Shown piece by piece: positions 52,273-60,692 of a stretch of 64,000 nucleotides of DNA. Under the pieces are notes generated by a model, which saw nothing but the letters and a program-made list of their open reading frames with translations, made no database searches and was not told where the DNA came from. This stretch comes from Hahnella aquatica. Lineage in GTDB: Bacteria; Pseudomonadota; Gammaproteobacteria; Burkholderiales; Burkholderiaceae_A. A program made the position numbers and the translations under genes. Numbering within the stretch: position 1 is the stretch's first letter; each line of letters begins with the position of its first letter. The stretch covers positions 1 to 64,000 of the forward strand of contig OZ239144.1 in assembly GCA_965194505.1 (NCBI GenBank), given 5' to 3'.

Positions 52273-53497
52273 TGGCGCGCAGCCGCCAGACCAGCCACAA
52301 CCCCGGGAGCGCTGCAGCAAAGCTGCCCAGGAAGAAGGGCGGCCAGCCGTAATCGGTGGCCGCCACGCCTGCCACCGGCCCCACCCAGACCCGGCCAATG
52401 GAGGCGAGTGCGGACAAGAGCGCAAACTGAGTGGCGGTGAAGCGGATGTCGCACAAGGCCATGAGCAGGGCGACAAAGGCGGCCGTGCCCATGCCGCCAG
52501 CGAGGTTCTCCAGCAGGATCACCAGGGTCATGCTGGTCAGACTGGCTGGGTGAATCGAGAGCCACCAGAAGCCCAGGTTGGTGATGGCCTGGCCCATGCC
52601 GAAGATCAGCAACGCCCGCCACAGGCCGAGTCGAGCGAGCAGCCAGCCGCCCGCGAGTCCGCCCACGAGGGTGGCCAGAAGGCCCATGCCCTTGTTCACG
52701 GCACCCACCTCGGCCGCACTAAAGCCCATGCCACGAATCAAAAATGCCGTGGAGAGGCTGCCTGCAAAGGCATCGCCCAGCTTGTAGAGAATGATGCCGG
52801 CCAGCAGCCACCAGGCGCCGCCGCGTGAGAAAAACTCCCGAAAGGGCTCCACAACGGCATCCCGCAGGCTGGTCGGCGGCCGGGCCGTGCTGGGCTCCGG
52901 GGCGAACAAGGCCACCACGGCCATGAGCGCGCAGATGCCGGCCATGACGCGATACGTGCCCCCAAAGCCGAGGTAGAGGTCTGCGAGCATGAGGGCCAGT
53001 CCGCCGGAGGTGAGCATGGCCAGTCGGTAGCCAATGACCGACCATGCGGCCCCGAGGCCGCGGTCTTCGGGCTGCAGGGATTCCGCGCGCCAGGCATCAA
53101 AAACAATGTCGAAGCTCGCCGACAACACCACCAACAAGAAGGCCAGGCTGGCCAGTCGCCAGAGGCCCTCGGCCGACTGCACATCCTGGCTGGTCGACAT
53201 GAGCAGAAGCACGCCGGCCATGCCCAACTGCAGGCTCACAAGCCAGCCCTTGCGACGACCTCGGGCGGCGCCGCCAAGTGAGAATCGGTCCATCAGTGGG
53301 GCCCAGCCGAACTTATAGGTGTAGGGCAGGCCCAAGACCGTGAGCCAGCCCAACGTCTTGAGGTCGACGCCTTCGACGGTCAGCCAGGCCTGCAGGGTGC
53401 CGCTCGAGAGGGCCAGTGGCAGGCCGCTGGCAAAGCCCATGATGAGGGTCATCATGAGCAGCGCACGCGTGGGCGGGCGGCGGGTTACTGGGTCCAT
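52238..53497 (-). CDS. AmpG-like MFS muropeptide transporter
   Basis: A 419-residue MFS protein resembling AmpG, which imports cell-wall-derived muropeptides across the inner membrane. Similar features are the N-terminal LLMMTLIMGFASGLPLALSSGTLQAWL and LGWLTVLGLPYTYKFGWAPLMDRF, and the FDIVFDAWRAESLQPEDRGLGAA block. About twelve helices are predicted. The ATG at 53497 is preferred; a GTG at 53542 would add 15 residues without similarity. It is divergent from the M48 lipoprotein gene by 45 bases. Muropeptide recycling fits the nearby mre and glm genes, but the substrate assignment is by resemblance. Confidence 0.8.
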   Translation of the reverse strand: MDPVTRRPPTRALLMMTLIMGFASGLPLALSSGTLQAWLTVEGVDLKTLGWLTVLGLPYTYKFGWAPLMDRFSLGGAARGRRKGWLVSLQLGMAGVLLLMSTSQDVQSAEGLWRLASLAFLLVVLSASFDIVFDAWRAESLQPEDRGLGAAWSVIGYRLAMLTSGGLALMLADLYLGFGGTYRVMAGICALMAVVALFAPEPSTARPPTSLRDAVVEPFREFFSRGGAWWLLAGIILYKLGDAFAGSLSTAFLIRGMGFSAAEVGAVNKGMGLLATLVGGLAGGWLLARLGLWRALLIFGMGQAITNLGFWWLSIHPASLTSMTLVILLENLAGGMGTAAFVALLMALCDIRFTATQFALLSALASIGRVWVGPVAGVAATDYGWPPFFLGSFAAALPGLWLVWRLRAIIDRADRSEPA

Positions 53498-53542
53498 CGG
53501 GGCTCGCGGATCCGGTATTGTTGATGTCGTTTGGAGGCACAC

Positions 53543-54427
53543 ATGACACGGAGTATGAAGCCAACCCTTCGATGGATGACCTTGGTCGTGGGCCTGGGCC
53601 TGCTGTCGGGCTGTGTCACCACGGGCGGGGGCTCGTCGCTGGCCGGGCCGGGTGACGGTGTGGCCGTGGGAGAGGCCTCACAGCTGCGCAAGCTGGTGCC
53701 AGCCGCACAACTGGAGCGATCGGCGGCGCAGCAGTTCGAGGCCATGAAGAAAAAAGCACAGGAGAAGAAAGCCCTCCTGCCGGCAAGCGACCCTTCCGTG
53801 GTGCGACTCAATCAAATTGCCCAGCGGCTCAAGCCCTTCGCAAACCAATGGAACCCAGATGCAGCCCGTTGGACCTGGGAGGTGGCCGTTTTTCAGAGCG
53901 ACCAGATCAATGCCTTTTGCATGCCCGGGGGCAAGATTGGTTTCTACACGGGCATTCTGACCAAGCTCAAGCTCACCGATGATGAGGCGGCCATGGTCAT
54001 GGGCCATGAGATGGCCCATGCGCTTCGGGAGCACAGCCGCGACCGCCTGGCCAAGGCACAGCTCACCGACATGGGCGCCAGTGTGCTGTCGGCCATGCTT
54101 GGATTTGGTGAGGCTGGCCGTCAGGCCATGGGCTTTGGCACGCAGCTCATTGGCATGAAGTTCTCGCGGGACGACGAGACCGATGCAGACCTGGTGGGCC
54201 TGGACATTGCGGCCCGGGCTGGCTACGACCCTCGGACGGCCATCTCGCTGTGGCGCAAGATGCAGGCGGCCAACAAGGGCGCGCCACCCGAGTGGTTCTC
54301 GACCCACCCCGCGGGCAGCACCCGGATCGATGACATTTCCCGAAACCTGCCGAGGGTCTTGCCGCTCTATGCCAAGGCCATGGGTAAAACCTTGGACAGC
54401 CTTCCGCCCGATCCCAGCCTACGGTGA
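53543..54427 (+). CDS. M48-family metalloprotease lipoprotein
   Basis: A 294-residue M48 peptidase anchored as a lipoprotein, like LoiP (YggG). The signal peptide MTRSMKPTLRWMTLVVGLG leads to the lipobox LLSGC with Cys24. The zinc motif HEMAH lies at 155-159 (GHEMAHALREHSRDRL), and the third ligand is probably the Glu or Asp in RDDETDADLVGLD. The ATG at 53543 is supported by GGAGG five bases upstream. Members act in outer-membrane protein or lipopolysaccharide-assembly quality control; this one has no TPR partner visible nearby. It overlaps xthA by 9 bases. Confidence 0.88.
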   Translation: MTRSMKPTLRWMTLVVGLGLLSGCVTTGGGSSLAGPGDGVAVGEASQLRKLVPAAQLERSAAQQFEAMKKKAQEKKALLPASDPSVVRLNQIAQRLKPFANQWNPDAARWTWEVAVFQSDQINAFCMPGGKIGFYTGILTKLKLTDDEAAMVMGHEMAHALREHSRDRLAKAQLTDMGASVLSAMLGFGEAGRQAMGFGTQLIGMKFSRDDETDADLVGLDIAARAGYDPRTAISLWRKMQAANKGAPPEWFSTHPAGSTRIDDISRNLPRVLPLYAKAMGKTLDSLPPDPSLR

Positions 54428-55213
54428 GGGCAGGTCGTAGTCGACCACCAGGGGCGCATGGTCGGAGAAGCGTGCATCGGTGAAGACCCAGGCCGCCTTG
54501 GCGCGGGCGGCCAGGCCCGGCGAGGCTACCTGGTAGTCGATTCGCCAGCCCACGTTCTTTGCCCGGGCCTGCCCCCGGTTGGACCACCAGGTGTAGCCCT
54601 CTCCTGTGGCCTCGGGATGCAGGTGCCGATAGACGTCCACCCAGCCCATCGGGCCAAACACGTCGGATAGCCAGGCTCGCTCCTCTGGCAAGAAGCCGGA
54701 GTTCTTGAGGTTGCCCTTCCAGTTTTTAAGATCACGCTCGGTGTGGGCAATGTTCCAGTCGCCGCAGATGAGGTATTCGCGGCCACTGGTGCGGTGGTCG
54801 TCCATCCAGGCGGCCATGATGGGCGCGAAGGCCTTCATGAAACGGAACTTGGAGGCCTGACGATCCTCGCTGGCCGAGCCCGATGGCGCATACAGGCTCA
54901 CGACTGTGAGGCCAGGCCAATGGGCCGCAAGCAGTCGGCCCTCGTCGTCGAACTCCGTCACGCCGAAGCCCACCTGCAGGGATGCCCCGGCCGGGCCGTA
55001 GAGGCCCACGCCGGAGTAACCCTTCTTCTGTGCACAGGCGAACTGTCCTTGAAGGCCGGTGGCCAGGCACTGGTGCTGGGGCTGGAGGTCGTCGTGCTGG
55101 GCCTTGAGCTCCTGCAGGCAGACCAAGTCGGGCGCCTGCTGGGCCAGCCAGTCGAGGGCACCCTTGTCGGTCGCAGAACGGATGCCGTTGGCATTGAGAC
55201 TGATCACACGCAT
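54419..55213 (-). CDS. xthA: Exodeoxyribonuclease III
   Basis: Repairs abasic sites and removes 3'-blocking groups. The 264-residue length matches E. coli Xth (268). The N-terminal MRVISLNANGIRSATDKG, the catalytic Glu in VCLQELKAQ, VSLYAPSG, and the Asp/Asn of ICGDWNIAHTERDLKN are diagnostic. The C-terminal WRIDYQVASPGL and FSDHAPLVVDYDL carry the catalytic Asp and His. The start codons of xthA and pyrE are only 20 bases apart on opposite strands. Annotated relatives often sit beside pyrE in Burkholderiales. Confidence 0.96.
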   Translation of the reverse strand: MRVISLNANGIRSATDKGALDWLAQQAPDLVCLQELKAQHDDLQPQHQCLATGLQGQFACAQKKGYSGVGLYGPAGASLQVGFGVTEFDDEGRLLAAHWPGLTVVSLYAPSGSASEDRQASKFRFMKAFAPIMAAWMDDHRTSGREYLICGDWNIAHTERDLKNWKGNLKNSGFLPEERAWLSDVFGPMGWVDVYRHLHPEATGEGYTWWSNRGQARAKNVGWRIDYQVASPGLAARAKAAWVFTDARFSDHAPLVVDYDLPSP

Positions 55214-55233
55214 GTTGTGTATTCTCGCCGAAC

Positions 55234-55923
55234 ATGAGCAGCACAGCCGACAGCATTCAACAACGGTTTCTGCGGTTTGCCCTGGCCCAGGGCGTGCTGC
55301 GGTTTGGCACCTTCACGACCAAGGCTGGTCGCGCCTCACCTTACTTCTTCAACGCGGGCCTTTTTCATCATGGCGCTGCCCTGGCGGCCTTGGCCGACTT
55401 CTATGCCGAGGCCTTTCTCTTGGCCCAGGCCGAGGGCCGTCTACAGGCCGACCGGCTCTTCGGGCCGGCCTACAAGGGCATCACGCTGGCCTCGAGCATG
55501 GCCATGGCCCTGGCGGCACGGGGCCACGACATCGGCTTTGCCTTCAACCGCAAGGAGGCCAAGGACCACGGCGAGGGAGGCCTGCTGGTGGGTGCAGACC
55601 TTCGAGGTCATCGGGTGCTGATCATCGATGATGTGATCTCTGCGGGCACTTCCGTGGGTGAGTCGGTTCGTTTGTTGAGTGATGCAGGGGCCACGCCGGC
55701 GGGGGTGCTGATTGCGCTAGACCGTATGGAGCGCGGCGGCACGGCCGACCAACCCACGGCGCGGTCTGCCGTGCAAGAGGTCGCCCACCAGCATGGCCTG
55801 CCGGTTGTGGCGATTGCGAATCTGTCGGACCTGCTGGCCCTACTCGCCGCCAGTGATGCGCCCGAACTCGCAGCCCATCGGGCAGCTGTGGAGGCGTATC
55901 GGGCACGCTGGGGCGTGGCCTAG
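55234..55923 (+). CDS. pyrE: Orotate phosphoribosyltransferase
   Basis: Converts orotate and PRPP to orotidine monophosphate in pyrimidine synthesis. The 229-residue protein shows the conserved GRASPYFFNAGLFHHG, FGPAYKGITLAS, the FNRKEAKDHGEGG segment and the PRPP-binding loop VLIIDDVISAGTSVGES with its paired Asp residues. No Shine-Dalgarno sequence is visible; ATG follows TATTCTCGCCGAAC directly, so a leaderless or nearly leaderless message is possible. The 3' end is 15 bases from glmS on the opposite strand. Confidence 0.96.
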   Translation: MSSTADSIQQRFLRFALAQGVLRFGTFTTKAGRASPYFFNAGLFHHGAALAALADFYAEAFLLAQAEGRLQADRLFGPAYKGITLASSMAMALAARGHDIGFAFNRKEAKDHGEGGLLVGADLRGHRVLIIDDVISAGTSVGESVRLLSDAGATPAGVLIALDRMERGGTADQPTARSAVQEVAHQHGLPVVAIANLSDLLALLAASDAPELAAHRAAVEAYRARWGVA

Positions 55924-55938
55924 CCTCCTGGCCCTCAG

Positions 55939-57798
55939 TCATTCCACCGTCACGCTCTTGGCGAGGTTGCGGGGCTTGTCGACATCATGGCCTCGGGCCA
56001 AGGCCACGTGATAGGCGAGCAACTGCAGGGGCACGACATGCAGAATGGGCGACAGCAGGCCGGCATGGTCGCCCAAGGTGATCACCGAGACGCCGTCGGA
56101 GGGCTGCATGCCCGCATGCTGGTCTGCCACCACATAGAGTCGTCCGCCGCGGGCCCGCACCTCTTCCAGGTTGCTCTTGAGCTTCTCCAAGAGCTGGTCG
56201 TTTGGGGCCACGGCCACCACTGGCATGTCGGCATCCACCAGGGCCAAGGGACCATGCTTGAGTTCCCCGGCTGCGTAGGCCTCTGCGTGGATGTAACTGA
56301 TCTCTTTGAGCTTGAGTGCACCCTCCATGGCAATGGGGGCATGGATGCCGCGTCCGAGAAACAGCGCATGCGACTTGTTCGTAAATTCGAGGGCCCAGGC
56401 CTTGAACTGGTCTTCTGCAGAGAGCACTGCGGCCAGTGCCGCCGGAAGGTGCCGCAGGGCGGTCAGGTGCTGGGCCTCGTCGTCTGCGGTCAGTCGGCCC
56501 TGCGCCTTGGCCAGGCAGAGCGTGAGCAGAAACAGTGCAGCCAGTTGCGTGGTGAAGGCCTTGGTGGAGGCCACACCAATCTCAGGGCCTGCACGCGTGA
56601 GGAATCGAAGTTTGGCCGCACGAATCAGAGAAGACTCCGGCACGTTGCAGATCGCCAGTGTGTCCGTGAGCCCCTGGGCCTGGGCGTGGGCCAGGGCCGC
56701 CAGGGTGTCGGCGGTCTCGCCGGATTGAGAGATGGTGATCACCAGGGTGTTGGGCTGGGCCACGCTGTCGCGGTAGCGGTACTCGCTGGCGATCTCCACC
56801 GTGCAGGGCAGGCGCGCCACCGACTCTAGCCAGTATCGGGCCACCAGGCCCGCGTGCAGGCTGGTGCCACAGGCCAGAATCAGCACATGGCGGCATTGCG
56901 CAAACACGGTGTCGGCCTGGCTGCCAAAGAGCGCGGGTGAGAGGCTTGTGGCCCCGGTGACCATCTCCAGGGTGGCGGCGACCGCACCCGGCTGCTCGGC
57001 CATTTCCTTTTGCATGTAGTGCTGATACGGCCCCAGGCTGACATCGTCGAGGCTGAGGCTCGACTGCACCACGGGGCGTGTCACCGGTTGGCCGTCTCGG
57101 TCTTCCACCTGATAAGACACCTGGCCAGCGGGGGTGGGTCGATGAAAGGCCACGAGGTCGCCGTCTTCGAGGTAGACCAAGGACTGGGTGACCTGCAGGA
57201 GGGCAGAGGCATCGGATGCGATGTAGGCCCCGTCTGGCTGCCGGCCCACGCCAATGAGCAATGGGGCGCCCAGCCGGGTGGCCACCAGGCGGCCGGGGTC
57301 TTGGCTGCTGATGGCCGCCAGGGCATAGGCGCCCTTGAGCCGCTGGCAGACGGCCCGCAGGGCCGCGGCCAGGTCGTTGGACTGGCGCCGGGCCTGGTGC
57401 AGCAGGTGCACCACCACCTCGGTGTCTGTTTGGGACTCAAAGGTGTAGCCGGCCGATTCGAGTTCGGCCCGAAGGCCCTGGTGGTTCTCGATGATGCCGT
57501 TGTGAACCAGGCAGATCTCGAGCCCGTGGCCGCTGGAGAGGTGGGGGTGGGCGTTGTCCTGTGTGACCGCCCCGTGGGTGGCCCAGCGGGTGTGGGCAAT
57601 GCCGATGTCTGCCGAGAGGCCCTTGGCCGCGGCGGCGAGCTCTGCCACCCGGCCGACCGCGCGAACGCGCGAGACCTTGCCGCCCTCGAGCAGTGCGAGC
57701 CCTGCGGAGTCATAGCCCCTGTATTCGAGTTGGCGAAGACCTTCGATCAGGAAGGGCGTGATGTTCTGGGCGGCGACGGCGCCGACAATGCCACACAT
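55939..57798 (-). CDS. glmS: Glutamine-fructose-6-phosphate aminotransferase
   Basis: Makes glucosamine 6-phosphate from fructose 6-phosphate and glutamine, the entry to UDP-GlcNAc and cell-wall synthesis. The 619-residue protein has the catalytic Cys2 (MCGIVGAVAAQN), the class II amidotransferase domain with HTRWATHG and HNGIIENH, and two SIS domains with LACGTSLHAGLVARYW, EIASEYRYRD and the ISQSGETADTLAAL motif. GGAGAG sits upstream of the ATG. It follows glmU by 56 bases, so the pathway's first and last enzymes are co-directional. No glmS ribozyme, as in some Gram-positives, is visible. Confidence 0.97.
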   Translation of the reverse strand: MCGIVGAVAAQNITPFLIEGLRQLEYRGYDSAGLALLEGGKVSRVRAVGRVAELAAAAKGLSADIGIAHTRWATHGAVTQDNAHPHLSSGHGLEICLVHNGIIENHQGLRAELESAGYTFESQTDTEVVVHLLHQARRQSNDLAAALRAVCQRLKGAYALAAISSQDPGRLVATRLGAPLLIGVGRQPDGAYIASDASALLQVTQSLVYLEDGDLVAFHRPTPAGQVSYQVEDRDGQPVTRPVVQSSLSLDDVSLGPYQHYMQKEMAEQPGAVAATLEMVTGATSLSPALFGSQADTVFAQCRHVLILACGTSLHAGLVARYWLESVARLPCTVEIASEYRYRDSVAQPNTLVITISQSGETADTLAALAHAQAQGLTDTLAICNVPESSLIRAAKLRFLTRAGPEIGVASTKAFTTQLAALFLLTLCLAKAQGRLTADDEAQHLTALRHLPAALAAVLSAEDQFKAWALEFTNKSHALFLGRGIHAPIAMEGALKLKEISYIHAEAYAAGELKHGPLALVDADMPVVAVAPNDQLLEKLKSNLEEVRARGGRLYVVADQHAGMQPSDGVSVITLGDHAGLLSPILHVVPLQLLAYHVALARGHDVDKPRNLAKSVTVE

Positions 57799-57854
57799 CT
57801 GGTGATTCTCTCCGGTGGTGAGGGGCTGCTGGTGAGGAGCGTCAGGCCCTCATG

Positions 57855-59243
57855 CTAATGCGATTTCTTCTGGGGCCGCTTCCACTTGGGAATCGAGGCC
57901 TGCCTGGCCCGGGACAGGGTGAGCTGGTGGGCTGGTGCATCGCTGGTGAGCGTGGTGCCGGCCGCCAGGGTGGCTCCTTCGTGCACGACCACGGGCGCCA
58001 CCAGCTGGGTGTCAGAGCCAATGAAGACATCGTCTTCAATGATGGTGCGATGCTTCTCGGCGCCATCGTAGTTGCACGTGATGGTGCCCGCGCCAATGTT
58101 CACGCGGGCCCCGACCGTGCTGTCGCCCACATAAGACAGGTGATTGGCCTTGCTGTAGGGCCCGATCTGGCTGTTCTTCACTTCGGTGAAGTTGCCAATG
58201 TGGCAGCCCTCGGCCAGGCGTGTGCCGGGCCGCAGCCGGGCGAAAGGCCCCACCACTGCCTCACGGCCCAGGGCCGCTCCATCGAGATGGCTAAAGGCCT
58301 CCACCCGCGCGCCAGGCCCCACCTCGACATCTCGCAGCACCACGTAGGCGCCGATCTGTGCGCCAGCCCGCAGGACCACGGTGCCCTCAAAGACACAGCC
58401 AATGTCGATTCGCACCCCCGGCTCACAGTGCAGGCTTCCTCGCACATCAAACCGTGATGGGTCTGCAATGTCGATGCCTGCCAAGAGCCAGTCTTCGGCC
58501 AGGCGTCGCTGGTGGCGTCGCTCCAGGTCTGCCCGCTGCACAAGGTTGTTCACCCCCAGAAAGGCGTCCGGGTCCTGGCAGGGCAGGCCCACCACCCGTC
58601 GGCCTTCAGCGACTGCCATGCCAATGACGTCGGTGAGGTAGTACTCGGCCTGTGCATTCTTGTTGTCGAGGCCATGAACCCAACGGCCAAGCTCGGCGGT
58701 GGGGGCGACCAGCACCCCGGTGTTGATCTCCCGAATCTGGCGCACCTCCGGTGTGGCGTCGCGCTCTTCCACCGAGCCCGAGACCTGGCCTTGGCTGTTT
58801 CGAAGGATGCGGCCGTAGCCCGTGGGGTCGCTCACCACGGCCGTGAGCAGTGCGATCTGGTCCTCGGCCTGGGCCGCAGCCACCAATGCCTTGAGCACAT
58901 CGGCCCGCATCAGGGGTACGTCGCCATAAAGGACCATGGTCAGGCCAGACGAGGGATCGATGCTGGGCCATGCGGCCGCCACAGCATGGCCCGTGCCCTG
59001 CGGGGGGTCTTGCAAGGCAAAGCACAACTGGTCGGCCTGCAGGGGGAGGTCGAAGCCCGCCACGGCCGTGCGCACCTGTTCGGCACCATGGCCCACCACA
59101 ATGGTCAGGCGCGCCGCACCGGCGGCCAGGGCCGTGCGACAGACATGCTCCAGCATGGGCCGCCCACCAATCGGGTGCAACACCTTGGGCAGGCTCGAAT
59201 GCATGCGCTTGCCCTGCCCCGCGGCGAGAATCACCACATTCAA
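57855..59243 (-). CDS. glmU: Bifunctional GlmU (GlcN-1-P acetyltransferase / GlcNAc-1-P uridyltransferase)
   Basis: Makes UDP-GlcNAc in two steps. The 462-residue protein (E. coli 456) has an N-terminal nucleotidyltransferase with LAAGQGKRMHSSLPKVLHPIGG and CFALQDPPQGTGHAV, followed from about residue 240 by a left-handed beta-helix acetyltransferase with hexapeptide repeats (GCHIGNFTEVKNSQIG, AGTITCNYDG). The TTG start at 59243 follows a GAGGAGG ribosome-binding site and overlaps the symporter stop by 4 bases (TTGA). Coupling to a sodium:solute symporter is unusual. glmS lies downstream. Confidence 0.97.
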   Translation of the reverse strand: MNVVILAAGQGKRMHSSLPKVLHPIGGRPMLEHVCRTALAAGAARLTIVVGHGAEQVRTAVAGFDLPLQADQLCFALQDPPQGTGHAVAAAWPSIDPSSGLTMVLYGDVPLMRADVLKALVAAAQAEDQIALLTAVVSDPTGYGRILRNSQGQVSGSVEERDATPEVRQIREINTGVLVAPTAELGRWVHGLDNKNAQAEYYLTDVIGMAVAEGRRVVGLPCQDPDAFLGVNNLVQRADLERRHQRRLAEDWLLAGIDIADPSRFDVRGSLHCEPGVRIDIGCVFEGTVVLRAGAQIGAYVVLRDVEVGPGARVEAFSHLDGAALGREAVVGPFARLRPGTRLAEGCHIGNFTEVKNSQIGPYSKANHLSYVGDSTVGARVNIGAGTITCNYDGAEKHRTIIEDDVFIGSDTQLVAPVVVHEGATLAAGTTLTSDAPAHQLTLSRARQASIPKWKRPQKKSH

Positions 59244-60646
59244 CGTGCACCTCCTCGAGGGATCAGTGAGCCAACGACCATGCCCACTGCACTCATCAGC
59301 AGGCCGATGAGCTGGGGCTCCACCAGCAATTCTGCACCCGAGAACTCCAGCAGCAGCCAGGTGCCCAAGCCCATGGAGATGGACAGCGTGGCCCCGAGGT
59401 TGTTGGCCCGTTTCCAGAAGAGGCCGGCCGCCAAGGGCACGAATGCACCAGCCAGCGTGATGCGGTAGGCGTTCTCCACCATGCTGTGAATGCTCTCATC
59501 GGTGAGCAGGGCGTAGGCCGTCACCAGGAGGGTGAAGACAAAGACCGTGATGCGCGTGGTGAGCAGCAGCTGACGATCGGTCATGTTGGGCACGGCACCC
59601 TTGATGACATTTTCTGCAAAGGTGACGGACGGTGCGAGCAAGGTGCCCGAGGCCGTGCTCATGATCACCGAGAGCAGGGCGCCGAAGAAGACCACCTGCA
59701 CCCAGAAGGGCATGTGCTGGGCCACCAGGGTTGGCAGCACCAGTTGAGAGTCGTCGGCCATGAGCCGCGCGGTGGTCTCTGGGTCGATGAGGGTTGCCGC
59801 GTAGGCCAGAAAGAGTGGGATGGCAGCAAAGAAGAAGTAGGCCACGCCGCCCAGGGTGGTCGCCCAGACGGCCACACGCTCAGACTTCGAGGCATTGACC
59901 CGTTGGAAGACATCCTGCTGAGGAATGGAGCCCAAGGCCATGGTGAGCAGGGCCGCGATCCAGCCCAGCATGTCCAGCATGTCGAGGCTGGGCAGCCATT
60001 CAAACTTTCCTTCGGCCGCCGCCTTGCTGATCACCGTGGACATGCCACCGGCCATCTCACCGGCCATGCTCGTCACGATGAGCAGGCCCACCACAATCAC
60101 AATCATCTGAACAAATGTGGTGGCTGCCACCGACCACATGCCACCAAAGAGCGTGTAGACCAGCACCACGGCCGCGCCGATGAGCATGCCCTGGTTCATG
60201 GAGATGAGGTCGTTCGAGAGCACGCTGAAGACCAGTCCCAGGGCCGTGATCTGGGCCGAGACCCAGCCCAGGTAGGAGACCACGATGCACAGGGAAATGA
60301 TGAGTTCCGTCTGCCGGTTGTAGCGCACCCGGAAGAAGTCGCCCAGGGTCATGAGCTTCATTCGATACAGCGGCAGGGCAAAGACCAGGCCAAAGAGCAC
60401 CAGGCAGATCGAGGCCCCGAGGGGGTCGGAGATCAGCCCCCGGAAGCCTTCTTCCAGAAATGTGGCCGAGACGCCCAGCACGGTCTCTGCGCCAAACCAG
60501 GTGGCAAAGACCATGGCGAGCACCACCGGCATGGGCAGGTTGCGGCCCGCGGTGATGTAGTCGCTCGCGCTGTGCACCTGCCTGGCGGCCACCAGACCAA
60601 TTGCAATGGAGACCAGTAAGTAGAGGCCAACGAGTGTCAAGAGCAT
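59240..60646 (-). CDS. Sodium:solute symporter family protein, substrate unknown
   Basis: A 468-residue protein of the SSS (solute:sodium symporter) family with about twelve to thirteen predicted helices. Conserved parts include SASDYITAGRNLPMPVVLAMVFATWFGAETVLG near the N-terminus, TLGDFFRVRYNRQTELIIS, the core region YTLFGGMWSVAATTFVQM, and SIPQQDVFQRVNASKSERVA. Strong AGGAGG precedes the ATG. The gene lies between ubiB (46 bases upstream on the same strand) and glmU, which it overlaps by 4 bases. I do not see substrate-diagnostic residues for proline, pantothenate, acetate or sugar. Length is on the short side for the family. Confidence 0.85.
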   Translation of the reverse strand: MLLTLVGLYLLVSIAIGLVAARQVHSASDYITAGRNLPMPVVLAMVFATWFGAETVLGVSATFLEEGFRGLISDPLGASICLVLFGLVFALPLYRMKLMTLGDFFRVRYNRQTELIISLCIVVSYLGWVSAQITALGLVFSVLSNDLISMNQGMLIGAAVVLVYTLFGGMWSVAATTFVQMIVIVVGLLIVTSMAGEMAGGMSTVISKAAAEGKFEWLPSLDMLDMLGWIAALLTMALGSIPQQDVFQRVNASKSERVAVWATTLGGVAYFFFAAIPLFLAYAATLIDPETTARLMADDSQLVLPTLVAQHMPFWVQVVFFGALLSVIMSTASGTLLAPSVTFAENVIKGAVPNMTDRQLLLTTRITVFVFTLLVTAYALLTDESIHSMVENAYRITLAGAFVPLAAGLFWKRANNLGATLSISMGLGTWLLLEFSGAELLVEPQLIGLLMSAVGMVVGSLIPRGGAR

Positions 60647-60692
60647 GGTGAAGGATCCTCCTTGCTGGGTGAGGGTTGATTTAGGTGGGTAG

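Noticed and set aside
57799..57854. Structured leader or ribozyme before glmS
   Set aside because: The 56-base gap is too short for a glmS ribozyme and shows only a weak imperfect repeat.
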